Shown: positions 24,806 through 34,117 of the stretch, in pieces | Numbering within the stretch: the first letter of the stretch is position 1 | Layout: each line of letters begins with the position of its first letter | NCBI GenBank assembly: GCA_963727845.1 | Contig: CAVSHI010000002.1 | Location: 1,347,415-1,411,414, forward strand | Source: JBEKTW01 sp963727845 | Lineage (GTDB): Bacteria; Bacteroidota; Ignavibacteria; UBA10030; SZUA-254 | Direction: 5' to 3' | Length of the DNA: 64,000 nucleotides | Made by a program: the position numbers and the translations under genes | Notes under the pieces: generated by a model | The model's database searches: none | Told to the model about the DNA's origin: nothing | Seen by the model: the letters and a program-made list of their open reading frames with translations, nothing else

Positions 24806-25744
24806 TCATGCCTTTGGTTTCAGCAAGAAGAGAAAATCCAATCCGAACTTATGAAGGCCCGGGATCATTTGCAGATTCCCCTGGATGAACCGGAGCCTGT
24901 AATATACGTCTGAATGCTTTTTCTTCGTGTCCTGAACAGGGATCCCGGCGACCCGGGGTGTCTCCTCTGCGCTTCTCGGGAAATAATCTGTTTTCCAGTC
25001 TCCTTTTCTCGGCAGGTAGCCGGCGCTTCTCAATCCTCGTTTGAGACTGTAGGTTCTCTTCTTCGTGACCGCAAACCCCATCCGGTCCAACAATCCGAGC
25101 AGCGTTCGGGCCGGAAAAAAGAATATATGGCCGTTCTTGCTCCTCGCTGGTTCTTGTTCGGTGCGATAAAACTCCAGCAGGTCCAGACTGTCGTTGAAAC
25201 CGTTGGGAACGGAGAGATAGAAAATGCCATCGGGTTTGATAATGCGCCTGCACTCCCGCAGCAGGGAGAGCGGGTCGAGCACATGTTCGAGAACATTGTT
25301 TACATGGACATAGTCAAAAAACGCGTCCGGGAACCGGGCATCGGCAAGGTCACCCTCCACGACATTGAGGCGGAGAGTTTCTCTGGCAAAGCGGACGGCG
25401 CTTGCACCGAAATCCGTGCCGAAGACCTCCCAGCCGGAATGATTCCGGATACCGTTTATGAAGAATCCGGTCGCGCAGCCGACATCGAGAAACCTACCGG
25501 TCTTCTTCCACCATTTGAGTCGTGCGGCAAATGCCATTCCTTTCCCTTCCTCCCTCGACCGGTCAAAATCATAATAGGAAGCGTTGTAGAAGGAGGCGAG
25601 TTGTCCCCGGGTAGGAAGCGGGTCAAAACGCCTGACGCCGCAGGCCGGGCATTCAACGAGGTCAAAAACAGGGTCGCGAGAGAGGGTTGTCTTGCAAAGG
25701 AATACCCCGGGAGAATCATTTCCGCACACCGGACACTTACTCAT
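24806..25744 (-). CDS. Class I SAM-dependent methyltransferase with N-terminal zinc ribbon
   Basis: 312 residues. The N-terminus has CPVCGND and CPACGVRRFDPLPT, two CxxC pairs making a zinc ribbon, then a Rossmann methyltransferase domain with motif I GRFLDVGCATGFFINGI and the later DYVHVNNVLEHVLDPLSLLRECRR. This arrangement is common among methyltransferases in polysaccharide loci. It lies 148 bases upstream of the GT4 gene and 66 bases after metG. Substrate unknown; a glycan or glycolipid is plausible from the neighbours. Confidence 0.85.
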   Translation of the reverse strand: MSKCPVCGNDSPGVFLCKTTLSRDPVFDLVECPACGVRRFDPLPTRGQLASFYNASYYDFDRSREEGKGMAFAARLKWWKKTGRFLDVGCATGFFINGIRNHSGWEVFGTDFGASAVRFARETLRLNVVEGDLADARFPDAFFDYVHVNNVLEHVLDPLSLLRECRRIIKPDGIFYLSVPNGFNDSLDLLEFYRTEQEPARSKNGHIFFFPARTLLGLLDRMGFAVTKKRTYSLKRGLRSAGYLPRKGDWKTDYFPRSAEETPRVAGIPVQDTKKKHSDVYYRLRFIQGNLQMIPGLHKFGLDFLFLLKPKA

Positions 25745-25810
25745 CCATCACCATCCCTTCATTCAGCCGATAATTCCGCGACAGCCCGACATGTACGGAA
25801 GATCCCGTCG

Positions 25811-27901
25811 TTATTGAACGCTGCTTCCCTCAGCGATGTCCTTTGCAACGGTGAGGATCGTAAGGTTGCCGTCGCTGTCGGACGCCGCAAGCAGCATCCC
25901 CTGCGACTCCTGCCCCATCAATTTTGCCGCCTGGAGATTCGCGACAACGATTATTGTTTTCCCGACCAGATGTTCGGGCTCGTAATGCCGGGCGATTCCG
26001 GCAACAATCTGGCGTTTTTCCTCCCCGATGGAAATCTGCAGTTTGATGAGCTTTTCGGACTTCGGGACTTTCTCGGCAGCGAGGACTTTCGCGACGCGCA
26101 GGTCGATTTTCTTGAAATCGTCAATGGTTATCTGAGGTTTGAGTGGTGGGGTTTGGGATTTGAGTGGAGTCGAGACCTGCAGCTGTTGCACGTGCTTCTC
26201 TATACGCTCATCCTCAATTTTTGAAAATAGAATCTCGGGCTTGCCGAGTTGATGACCATCGGGCAAACCATGCAGGAATGAACTTTGCCAGCCTGTTGCC
26301 GAGGGAGAACCTCCGAGATTCAGAACTCCCCACATCCTTTGCGCCGTAAACGGCAAAAAGGGTTCGACAAAAATCGCCAGCGCCCGGACGGTTTGCAAAC
26401 AGAGATTGATGGTCATCGCACACCGTTCAGGGTTTGTCCGCAAAGTCTTCCATGGCTCCTGGTCATTGAAGTACTTATTTGCAAAACGAGCCAGGTTCAT
26501 TACCTCCAATGCCCCGTCGCGGAATCTGTAATGCTCGAAAAACCCGGCAGCCGCATTTCTTGTCGATTCCAGTTGAATTACCAGGGCATCGTCAGTCGAA
26601 CCTTCGCCTTTCGTATACAATCTTTGAAAATCCGGTACTGCCGGAACTTTTCCGCCAAAGTTCTGATGGGCGAACGTCATTGTGCGGTTGACAAAGTTTC
26701 CAAGTATATCGGCCAGCTCGTTATTCGTTCGCGCCTGAAAATCCTTCCAATAAAAATCGGCGTCGCGGTACTCGGGAAGATTCATCGTCAGCGCATAACG
26801 CAGGGTATCGGCAGGGAATTCGGCGAGAAACTCATCCACGTCGATTCCCCATCCCCGGCTCTTCGAGAACTTCTGTCCCTCAAAATTCAGGAATTCATTC
26901 GCCGGGACGTTCTCGGGCAGGACATATTTCATGTTGCCGGCATCATTCCATGCCATGATCATTGCCGGGAAGACGATACAATGGAACACGACATTATCTT
27001 TGCCGATGAATGCTACATACTTCGTTGTATCATTGCACCAGTATTCTTTCCATTTCCCCGGGTTTCCGATGCGGGTTGCCCATTCCTTCGTCGACGAGAC
27101 ATATCCAAGAACGGCATCGAACCACACGTAGATGACTTTGTCCTCATACCCTTTGAGCGGCACCTGAACACCCCATCGCAAATCCCTTGTTACGGCGCGG
27201 TCGGTGAGCCCTTCCTTAAACCATGATTCGCAATACCGGAGCACGTTATCTTTCCAGCCATCCTGCCTGTTTTTCTCTTCGATGTACTGTTTGAGACGAG
27301 GCTGGAAATCGCCCAGAGGAAAATACCAGTGTGTCGTTTCTTTCAGAACGGGCGTTTCGCCTGAGACCTTGCTTTTCGGGTCTATCAACCCGGTTGGATT
27401 GAGAAACGTTCCGCACTTCTCACACTGGTCGCCGCGCGCATCGGGACTACTGCACACCGGACACGTTCCTTCGACATAGCGATCGGGCAGGAACATCCCC
27501 GCGCTTGCGTCAAAAAATTGCTTTTCTTTTTTTTCCTTCAGGACGCCGGCGGCATGCAGAGCCGAGAAGAACTCCCTGGCAGTCTCGTGATGCAGCGGAA
27601 GGGAAGTCCGGGAGTAGTTGTCGAAGCTCATGCCGAAATTTTCAAAGGCAGTCTTGTTGAGGGCGTGGTACCGGTCGACAATCGCCTGGGGAGTCGTTTT
27701 TTCCTGTTCCGCACTGATGGTAATTGCAACGCCATGCTCGTCGGACCCGCAGATGAACAGAACATCGCGTTTCATCGATCGCTGGTAGCGGACGTAAATA
27801 TCCGCCGGCAGATACGCACCGGCAAGATGCCCGAGATGGATCTTGCCATTCGCATACGGCAGTGCAGCGGTCACCAGAATACGTTCAGGATTTTTGTTCA
27901 C
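25811..27901 (-). CDS. metG: Methionyl-tRNA synthetase
   Basis: 696 residues, the long dimeric type. HIGH-like signature HLGH at residues 22-25 (GKIHLGHLAGAYLPADIY), zinc knuckle CPVCSSPDARGDQCEKC, KMSKS-like FSKS in GQKFSKSRGWGI, and the C-terminal EMAP/OB-fold tRNA-binding domain (FKKIDLRVAKVLAAEKVPKS through ANLQAAKLMGQESQGMLLAA). It charges tRNA-Met. The start follows the holB stop by 12 bases, so metG, holB and the BamA-like gene probably form one transcription unit. Confidence 0.97.
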   Translation of the reverse strand: MNKNPERILVTAALPYANGKIHLGHLAGAYLPADIYVRYQRSMKRDVLFICGSDEHGVAITISAEQEKTTPQAIVDRYHALNKTAFENFGMSFDNYSRTSLPLHHETAREFFSALHAAGVLKEKKEKQFFDASAGMFLPDRYVEGTCPVCSSPDARGDQCEKCGTFLNPTGLIDPKSKVSGETPVLKETTHWYFPLGDFQPRLKQYIEEKNRQDGWKDNVLRYCESWFKEGLTDRAVTRDLRWGVQVPLKGYEDKVIYVWFDAVLGYVSSTKEWATRIGNPGKWKEYWCNDTTKYVAFIGKDNVVFHCIVFPAMIMAWNDAGNMKYVLPENVPANEFLNFEGQKFSKSRGWGIDVDEFLAEFPADTLRYALTMNLPEYRDADFYWKDFQARTNNELADILGNFVNRTMTFAHQNFGGKVPAVPDFQRLYTKGEGSTDDALVIQLESTRNAAAGFFEHYRFRDGALEVMNLARFANKYFNDQEPWKTLRTNPERCAMTINLCLQTVRALAIFVEPFLPFTAQRMWGVLNLGGSPSATGWQSSFLHGLPDGHQLGKPEILFSKIEDERIEKHVQQLQVSTPLKSQTPPLKPQITIDDFKKIDLRVAKVLAAEKVPKSEKLIKLQISIGEEKRQIVAGIARHYEPEHLVGKTIIVVANLQAAKLMGQESQGMLLAASDSDGNLTILTVAKDIAEGSSVQ

Positions 27902-27913
27902 ATGCTTCCTTTT

Positions 27914-29068
27914 TCAACTTGCGGTGTTCGCGGTACGTTTGCTTTCAGGGGATTTCGGGAGAATATGCTTCCGTAATTCGATCCCAAGATTCATGAGAAT
28001 GAGTGGAATATACACATTTTTGTTCAGAAGTGAAATTGCCCGCTGAAGCGAACGGGCGACCGCAGCGTCGTCAATGCCGGAGTAGTGATGGACAAAGTTC
28101 CTGAGTGCATCAAGGTCATCGATATTGACAACGCGCCCTGAGCCTTCGCGCGTAGCCATCGTATCTCTCAGCCACGACTGCAGCAAATAGAGGAACTGCT
28201 CAATCTCCGACCGGTCCGAACCTGTGGCAACGTTGTCTATCGCTTGCAGGAATTCTTGTCTTTTTCCATAGAGTGCGGTGCGAAGGAAATTCACGCTTTC
28301 GTTCCGCAGCTCGAGCAAGGACGGGCCGGTAAGCTCGAGCGCTCGCGTATAGCTTCCGTTGGCCAGCTGGGCAATGACCGCCGCGCGGTTTACGTCGAGT
28401 AGTTCACGCGCCACAAGCGCATCCTGAATCTCCACGTCGCGGAGAATATCGAACCGCACATGCTGGCACCGCGAGACAATCGTGGGGAGAAGATAGTCCG
28501 GCCGCGCGGTTGTCAGTATCAGCAGGTTATTTTCATGCGGTTCCTCAAGTGTTTTCAGGAGCGCATTCGAAGCCTCATCGTTGAGCTGATCCGCATCCAT
28601 GATAACAAATACGCTTTTCCCTTTCCCAAACGATTTCAATGAAGAGGTCCGCCGTATCTCCCGGATGCTGTTGACTTTGATCGCATTCGCCTTTGGTACG
28701 ACGATATCGTGGTAGAGATTTTTGGCTTTCAACGCGAGTTGCTCATTGATAGCCGACATCTGATCGTCGGTGAGTTTCTCCAGCGGCGGGTCGCCCGACA
28801 CTTCGTTCTTTCCGACCGGGAGCGAGAAAATGAGATGGAGGTTTGAGTGCTGGAGGGACTGGAACTTCATACAGCTGGAGCAAGTATCGCATGCTTCGGG
28901 AGCCCCACTCTCACAATTCAACGCTTTTGCTAGCTCGATCGCAAGGGCGTCTTTTCCCACTCCGGCCGGACCTGAGAAGAGATACGCCTGCGCCAGCCGA
29001 TTCTGACGGAAGGAAGAAATGAGGAGCTCCTTTACCCGCTCCTGACCTATGACGGATTTCCATGCCAA
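27914..29068 (-). CDS. holB: DNA polymerase III subunit delta' (HolB-type clamp-loader subunit)
   Basis: 384 residues of AAA+ clamp-loader type. FSGPAGVGKDALAIELA (P-loop near 32-40) is followed by a zinc module with C52, C60, C63 and C66, the usual clamp-loader cysteine pattern. FVIMDADQLNDEASNALLKTLEEP gives the Walker B-like and sensor region. The C-terminal helical domain binds the other loader subunits. Role: loading the beta clamp. The stop is 12 bases before metG, and the BamA-like gene's stop is 9 bases upstream of its start. Confidence 0.9.
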   Translation of the reverse strand: MAWKSVIGQERVKELLISSFRQNRLAQAYLFSGPAGVGKDALAIELAKALNCESGAPEACDTCSSCMKFQSLQHSNLHLIFSLPVGKNEVSGDPPLEKLTDDQMSAINEQLALKAKNLYHDIVVPKANAIKVNSIREIRRTSSLKSFGKGKSVFVIMDADQLNDEASNALLKTLEEPHENNLLILTTARPDYLLPTIVSRCQHVRFDILRDVEIQDALVARELLDVNRAAVIAQLANGSYTRALELTGPSLLELRNESVNFLRTALYGKRQEFLQAIDNVATGSDRSEIEQFLYLLQSWLRDTMATREGSGRVVNIDDLDALRNFVHHYSGIDDAAVARSLQRAISLLNKNVYIPLILMNLGIELRKHILPKSPESKRTANTAS

Positions 29069-29077
29069 GGAGCGCTC

Positions 29078-31204
29078 CTAGAATGCCTGTCCGATACCGA
29101 ACTGGATCACGCCGCTGCCAAGCACATCGCCGAAGAACCTTTTTTGGAAAATAGTCTGCTGTCCCGGAACCTCCTTGGGGTCGTAGACCCGAAGGCCGTA
29201 ATCGACCCTGAACGGACCGAAGAACGTATCATAGCGGAAGCCGACTCCCGCCGCCATAGCGATCTCTTTCGGCTTAAAGTCCGTGACATCGCTCCAGACG
29301 TTACCCGCATCCAGAAAATACACCACCCAGATATTATCGAGACGGACAAAGCCGAGCTTCCCATAGCCGCGGAAATAGTTGACGCGCATTTCCATGTTTG
29401 TTTCAAGGATGAAATTGCCGCCATATTGCAACAACGAATCCGGCATAGCCCCCAGGTCACGCGCCCTCCAGCCTCGCACACTTCCGCTCCCACCCGCGAA
29501 AAATCGTCTGTTGAGAGGGATGTTTACGGGAAGATCCCTGCTCTCTCCGTATTTGTCCTGGTACCCGACTTTGGCTTTCATCGCGAGTATGTTGTACCGT
29601 GTGTTCGTCAGGTCCTGATACCAGCGTCCGAGCAACATGACCTCATAGTATTGCGTGTATGGCAGGCCCGCATGGAGGCCCGGGAGAAGTTTGGGCAGGA
29701 TGCCGGATTCCCCCAGCGTGATGCTATTGAAGAACCCATCCGTTGGAGAAAAAATATCATTGGTCTTGTCGCGCTGCAGCGTGGCGCTCATAATGGAATT
29801 GAACTGGGCCTGGTTTTCGTCACGACTCAACGCGCTCCGTGTGACCGGGTCGGATGTATCGCCGAGGATTTCAGGGCTCACGCGCTCCAGTGTCCAGTCG
29901 ATTATACCGAACGTGTACGTCGCGAATTTATTGCTCAACCCGATCTTGTTCCTGAGAATCGACAGGATGTACGGTTTCTGTTTCTCCTCGCTAATGGATG
30001 ACGTCCAGGTGCCGCTCAAATTTCTTGAGAACAGATACGGCTGGAGTACCTGAAATTGCAGTTCCAGCGCTCCCACGACGGTCGGGTCGCGAAATCCGCG
30101 ACCGCCAAAAAATTCGCTGAAGTTCCATTCCTGGATGGACTGTGTCCGGACGCGAACGTGGGTCGTGAAATTGCGCGCATCGCCGAAGAAATTCCGGTTT
30201 GTGTACCCAAGACCGAGGCCGAGATTGAAGGCGTTGTTTTCGTCTGAAGCGCTGAGCTCGGGGGACACCTCGTGTCGCGGCCGGGGACGGACGAACACAT
30301 CAATCGGAACCGTCGACGAAAACGATGTATCAACGAGCCGGGGATTGTCTACGCGAACAGCCTCAAACAAGTCAAGCCGGTTCAGATTTCGCTCGCTTGA
30401 AATCTTCTTCTCACGACTGTACAATGCCCCGGGCTCAATATCGAGCTGGCGGAGGACGATGCCGTCGGTGATATCCGCACGAGGAGGGTCGACATGGATG
30501 GACGTTTCGCCGAATTGATACCGCCTTCCCATGACAAATACAAGGACGACACGAAACGCGGCAGTCGTTTTCAATTCCTTTTTCGCCGAATGTTCGTGGT
30601 CGAAGTATGCCAGCGGGTAACCGTGATTCCCGAGAAAATCCAGGACCCTGGAAATCTCGGCGACGGCCTGGGATTCTTCATAGGCCCGCCATCGCAGGAT
30701 GCGCGGTTCCTTTAGAAGTTCTGCCAGCAGATCCCTGGACAAACTGTCGAGGCCGCGGTAGTCGACAGTGTCCACCAGTGAACGAACGTTCTCAGCGATC
30801 TCGACGGTCAGGTCTATGGCATGCCTGACGGAATCGACGCGCGTCTCTTCCGTGATCTTCGTGTGATAGAAGCCGTGGTCCCGGTAGAAGTCCGAAAGGG
30901 ATTTTGCATCGGCGGCGAATTTCTCCTCATCGAAGTACTCCGCTCTAGAACCGAGTTTTTCACTGATCTTGAACAGAAATTTGGGAAACGCGCCCGGCGT
31001 TTCCTTTGTCTGCATGACGTCTTTGAGCGCGCCGTCATCGAATGTGTGGTTGCCAACGAGCTGAATCCTGCGGATTTCCAGCGCCTCCCTAGCCGCCGGC
31101 TGCGATTCCTGGGCAATGACGATTGGCGGAAATACATCAATGAGGAAGAGGAACCAGAGGAAGGAAACTACCGGAGAATATCGTAAGTACGTATGCACGC
31201 TCAT
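29078..31204 (-). CDS. BamA/TamA-like outer-membrane assembly factor (POTRA plus Omp85 barrel)
   Basis: 708 residues with an N-terminal membrane/signal segment (YSPVVSFLWFLFLIDVFPPIVIA) and POTRA-type repeats (EIRRIQLVGNHTFDDGALKDVM; LVDTVDYRGLDSLSRDLLAEL; ALYSREKKISSERNLNRLDLFEAV). The Omp85 barrel half contains RRFFAGGSGSVRGWRARDLG, the conserved surface-antigen VRGW region, and ends near GVIQFGIGQAF. Could be BamA itself or a TamA-like paralogue; the number of POTRA domains, which I cannot define, would decide. Preceded by a terminator that isolates it from the DUF2795 gene, with holB and metG downstream. Confidence 0.85.
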   Translation of the reverse strand: MSVHTYLRYSPVVSFLWFLFLIDVFPPIVIAQESQPAAREALEIRRIQLVGNHTFDDGALKDVMQTKETPGAFPKFLFKISEKLGSRAEYFDEEKFAADAKSLSDFYRDHGFYHTKITEETRVDSVRHAIDLTVEIAENVRSLVDTVDYRGLDSLSRDLLAELLKEPRILRWRAYEESQAVAEISRVLDFLGNHGYPLAYFDHEHSAKKELKTTAAFRVVLVFVMGRRYQFGETSIHVDPPRADITDGIVLRQLDIEPGALYSREKKISSERNLNRLDLFEAVRVDNPRLVDTSFSSTVPIDVFVRPRPRHEVSPELSASDENNAFNLGLGLGYTNRNFFGDARNFTTHVRVRTQSIQEWNFSEFFGGRGFRDPTVVGALELQFQVLQPYLFSRNLSGTWTSSISEEKQKPYILSILRNKIGLSNKFATYTFGIIDWTLERVSPEILGDTSDPVTRSALSRDENQAQFNSIMSATLQRDKTNDIFSPTDGFFNSITLGESGILPKLLPGLHAGLPYTQYYEVMLLGRWYQDLTNTRYNILAMKAKVGYQDKYGESRDLPVNIPLNRRFFAGGSGSVRGWRARDLGAMPDSLLQYGGNFILETNMEMRVNYFRGYGKLGFVRLDNIWVVYFLDAGNVWSDVTDFKPKEIAMAAGVGFRYDTFFGPFRVDYGLRVYDPKEVPGQQTIFQKRFFGDVLGSGVIQFGIGQAF

Positions 31205-31222
31205 CGAAATGATTCACAGGCA

Positions 31223-31255
31223 ACAAAAAACCCATCCGTAAGGATTTGGGATGGG
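31223..31255 (-). terminator. Rho-independent terminator after the DUF2795 gene
   Basis: On the minus strand, a CCCATCC stem, 11-base loop and GGATGGG are followed by TTTTTTG. It lies downstream of the DUF2795 gene and just before the BamA-like start, separating the two units. Confidence 0.85.
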
Positions 31256-31325
31256 TCTCACAATGAACTTCACAGGCGGTGTAAGTCGGCTTCGTTCGAT
31301 CAGAAGGTAACTGAATTAGCAACGA

Positions 31326-31550
31326 TCAATATTCGCTCTCATCGCCAAAGAAGTAGTCGGACTCAGTCGGATAGTCGGGCCAGATATCTTCGATGCTCTC
31401 AAAGGGCTCATCCCGATCTTCCAACTCCTGGAGATTTTCCAGTACCTCGACCGGCGCGCCGGTCCGGATCGCGTAATCGACTAATTCATCTCTTGTCGCA
31501 GGCCAGGGCGCATCATCGAGATACGACGCCAGTTCCATTGTCCAAATCAT
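31326..31550 (-). CDS. DUF2795 domain-containing protein
   Basis: A 74-residue acidic protein. MELASYLDDAPWPATRDEL and VDYAIRTGAPVEVLENLQEL match the DUF2795 fold, a small helical domain seen in many bacteria, here with a strongly acidic tail. The start at 31550 has an AAGGAG about 16 bases upstream, longer than ideal; an ATG 12 bases downstream is an alternative. Followed by a clear terminator. Function unknown. Confidence 0.85.
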   Translation of the reverse strand: MIWTMELASYLDDAPWPATRDELVDYAIRTGAPVEVLENLQELEDRDEPFESIEDIWPDYPTESDYFFGDESEY

Positions 31551-31665
31551 CGTGTTTGTTGATTGCTCCTTTCAAACCAATTGTCTAGATAAGCAAACAA
31601 CTAACAAAATAAAGAAGTTCAATTCCGACAACAGAGAATTTCGGCCCGGCATCAATGTCCGCGTA

Positions 31666-32619
31666 TCATCTGGAAACGATTGCTTTCTGATAATCCTGAG
31701 CCTTCACATCATCCAAAAAATAATCCATGGGATTTTGGCGAACGCCCCTGAAAGACACCTCGTAATGCAGATGTGGACCGGTCACCAAGCCCGACTTCCC
31801 GCATCTGGCGATGAGGTCGCCACGCTTCACATGCTGGCCTTCTTTGACGACCACCTGCGACAGGTGAGCGTACAATGTCTGGTAGTCATACCCGTGGCTG
31901 ATAACAACCATCAACCCGTACCCGCCGCCGCTCTGGCCGGCCACCTCGACAACCCCGTTCCCGGCGGCGTACACGGGAGTCCCAACGTCGTTGATAATGT
32001 CGAGTCCTTCATGAGTTTTATAGATTCCGAGCACCGGGTGCATGCGCATGCCGAACCCTTTGGTGGAATAAAATCCCTCCATGGGTTTGAGTGCGGGAAT
32101 CGAGGAGAAGTAGTCCTTGTTGAAATCACACTTCTGCAGAATCTCCTGATAATTTTGTTTCTGGAGTTTAGCCTCGCTCGTCAGCCGGTCAATCAATGAC
32201 GAAGACGATTGCAAAAGGGCGGACACATTGTCGGAAGTAAACCGAAGATCTGTCGTGGCCAGCGCACCGCCGGTTCCACCTTCTTTCGTCTGTTCATCGA
32301 TCGACGGCAAATCAACCAGCAGGCGCATGCGGTTCCCTTCGCTGTGGAGGTCGTCGAGAGTCCGCTGCAAATCCTTCATCTCCGAGTTGAGACCCGAGAG
32401 CCGTTCCTGTAGGACGCCATTCTCATGCTTGAGCATTGCAATCTTATCATGTCCCAGGCCCAGAAAATCAAAGTAGAGATGATTGATCGCCAGGGTCAGC
32501 ATGATGATGCAGATCGCTGAGCAGAAAATAATTGCCGTCAGCTTCAGCCGGAACCATCGTATCTCCAGGAAACGCATGTCCCCGGGAGAATATGTGTAAT
32601 ATGATATTCGGTGTTTCAT
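31666..32619 (-). CDS. M23 family metallopeptidase with coiled coil (murein hydrolase/activator type)
   Basis: About 317 residues from ATG 32619. One membrane helix near residues 28-48 (LTAIIFCSAICIIMLTLAIN), a coiled coil (ENGVLQERLSGLNSEMKDLQ), and a C-terminal LytM domain with HxxxD and HxH signatures: GFGMRMHPVLGIYKTHEGLD and GLVTGPHLHYEVSF. It likely cleaves or regulates cleavage of peptidoglycan cross-links in the periplasm. Its own promoter is visible at 32673-32703, giving a 5' leader of about 47 bases. Confidence 0.9.
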   Translation of the reverse strand: MKHRISYYTYSPGDMRFLEIRWFRLKLTAIIFCSAICIIMLTLAINHLYFDFLGLGHDKIAMLKHENGVLQERLSGLNSEMKDLQRTLDDLHSEGNRMRLLVDLPSIDEQTKEGGTGGALATTDLRFTSDNVSALLQSSSSLIDRLTSEAKLQKQNYQEILQKCDFNKDYFSSIPALKPMEGFYSTKGFGMRMHPVLGIYKTHEGLDIINDVGTPVYAAGNGVVEVAGQSGGGYGLMVVISHGYDYQTLYAHLSQVVVKEGQHVKRGDLIARCGKSGLVTGPHLHYEVSFRGVRQNPMDYFLDDVKAQDYQKAIVSR

Positions 32620-32672
32620 TTTTTGTCGGAGTACCGGATCAGCTAATTCCAATCATTTTCAGGAATAATGCA

Positions 32673-32703
32673 CAAAGGTAAAGAATATTTCACTGTTTGT
32701 CAA
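32673..32703 (-). promoter_or_regulatory. Bacteroidota-type promoter for the M23 peptidase gene
   Basis: On the minus strand, TTG (32703-32701), a 20-base spacer and TACCTTTG (32680-32673) match the Bacteroidota -33/-7 consensus TTTG / TAnnTTTG. The predicted start of transcription is about 47 bases upstream of the ATG. Confidence 0.75.
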
Positions 32704-32727
32704 GGATTTTCTGAAATTCTTTAGGAT

Positions 32728-33738
32728 TTATTCAAAATCATGCTCAAAATAGTCAATTGCGCGCTCCCGCGATTGCTTGCTCTTTTCGGCCAAAACGGCG
32801 TCCAGTCGGTGGGAAAACTCTTTCGCGGCATCATATCCGTAGTGTTTGAGCAGGTAGTTGAGCGCGATCACTTCGCAAATGACGGTGACGTTCTTGCCCG
32901 GGAATATCGGCAACTTGACCCTCGTAATCGGAACATCGAGGATTTTCACGGCTTCGTCGTCGAGCCCCGTGCGCGTGTAGTCTTCGCTGGGCGTCCACTC
33001 CATGAGTTCGACAACAATCTCGACGCGTTTCTGGAACCGAATGGCCCGGACTCCGAACATGCTCCGCACATCGATCAGACCGAGACCACGGATTTCCATA
33101 AAATGCTTGACGAGATCGGTTCCCGCGCCCATCAGGATTCCCTCACCCTTCCTTGTGATCGTAACGACATCGTCCGCGACAAGCCGGTGGCCCCTCTCAA
33201 CCAGGTCGAGCGCAATCTCGCTCTTTCCTATCGCAGAGCGACCGACCAGCAACATGCCGATGCCGTATACATCGACGAACGATCCATGGACGACAGTCTG
33301 GGGAGAAAACTGGTCATCGAGAAAATCCCCAAGGAAGTAGACGAGCTTTGTTGTTTCAAACGGAGTCTGAAGAACGGCCATCTTGCGTTCCCTGGCAATT
33401 TTCAGGAATCCTTCTTCAATCTTGTTCTTGTTTGTCACAATCAAACATGGAATGTCGAACTCAAGAATCCTTGCAAGAGTTTGCAGACGATCATCCCGTT
33501 TGAGCTGCTGAAGGTACTTCATCTCCGTATTGCCAAAAATCTGGACCCGGTCGAAGGTGAACAACTGGACGTAGCCGGCAAGCGCGAGGCCCGGACGATG
33601 AACGTTCTTGTCCCTGATTTCCTTTTCGAATCCGATCTCTCCCGTCAGAGATTTCAGCCGGAGGCGATCCTTGTTCGCTTCGTAGAGAAATCCGACGGTG
33701 ATCGACTTCTTCGCGTTTTGCTGCGCCTGGAATTTCAT
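32728..33738 (-). CDS. hprK: HPr kinase/phosphorylase
   Basis: 336 residues. Central Walker A GRSAIGKS at about 166-173, preceded by the catalytic-region His of VVHGSFVDVYGIGMLLV, followed by LVADDVV and the HprK signature EIRGLGLIDVRSMFG. The family phosphorylates and dephosphorylates Ser46 of HPr in response to metabolite levels. The ATG overlaps the hpf stop by four bases. No ptsH or PTS transporter is visible here; in Bacteroidota and relatives HprK is known without a full PTS. Last gene of the long unit beginning at 38748. Confidence 0.94.
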   Translation of the reverse strand: MKFQAQQNAKKSITVGFLYEANKDRLRLKSLTGEIGFEKEIRDKNVHRPGLALAGYVQLFTFDRVQIFGNTEMKYLQQLKRDDRLQTLARILEFDIPCLIVTNKNKIEEGFLKIARERKMAVLQTPFETTKLVYFLGDFLDDQFSPQTVVHGSFVDVYGIGMLLVGRSAIGKSEIALDLVERGHRLVADDVVTITRKGEGILMGAGTDLVKHFMEIRGLGLIDVRSMFGVRAIRFQKRVEIVVELMEWTPSEDYTRTGLDDEAVKILDVPITRVKLPIFPGKNVTVICEVIALNYLLKHYGYDAAKEFSHRLDAVLAEKSKQSRERAIDYFEHDFE

Positions 33739-34097
33739 ATGCTTTCACTCCGGTCGTTATCGCCGGGCAGAGATTCCTTCATCTTTCGTAGTGTACGTTT
33801 ATCTTTCGTGCGAAGTTTCGTCTTGTAGCGGTCGAGCTGGCGCTCCAATTTTTCGACGGCCAGGTCCAGCGACTTGAAGAAGTCTTCCGACTTTTCCTTT
33901 GCCGTCAGAACCACGCCGAAAACACGAAGGTTGATTTCGGCAATCTTGGTGCTCTTGGGTTTATGCTCATAGCTCAGGATGACGTCGCTCCGGACAATCC
34001 CGTCGTAGTATTTGTCCAGTTTCTTAAGAGACGACAGGGCGTGGTCGCGCAGCTCCTGATGCGCCTTGAATCTTCTCGCTGTAAAGTGTATGTCCAT
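33735..34097 (-). CDS. hpf: Ribosome hibernation-promoting factor, short form
   Basis: 120 residues, the short HPF/YfiA fold: MDIHFTARRFKAHQELRDHA, KLDKYYDGIVRSDVILSYE, AEINLRVFGVVLTAKEKSED and LDLAVEKLERQLDRYKTKL. It lacks the C-terminal dimerisation domain of long HPF. It binds the 30S decoding region to store ribosomes during stress. Overlaps hprK by four bases and sits 20 bases after xerC. Confidence 0.93.
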   Translation of the reverse strand: MDIHFTARRFKAHQELRDHALSSLKKLDKYYDGIVRSDVILSYEHKPKSTKIAEINLRVFGVVLTAKEKSEDFFKSLDLAVEKLERQLDRYKTKLRTKDKRTLRKMKESLPGDNDRSESI

Positions 34098-34117
34098 CGT
34101 GCCATTCCGCCTGATTG

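Noticed and set aside
24914..26224. A plus-strand 436-codon open frame
   Set aside because: Antisense to the methyltransferase and metG genes, both of which have clear motifs; no motif in this frame.
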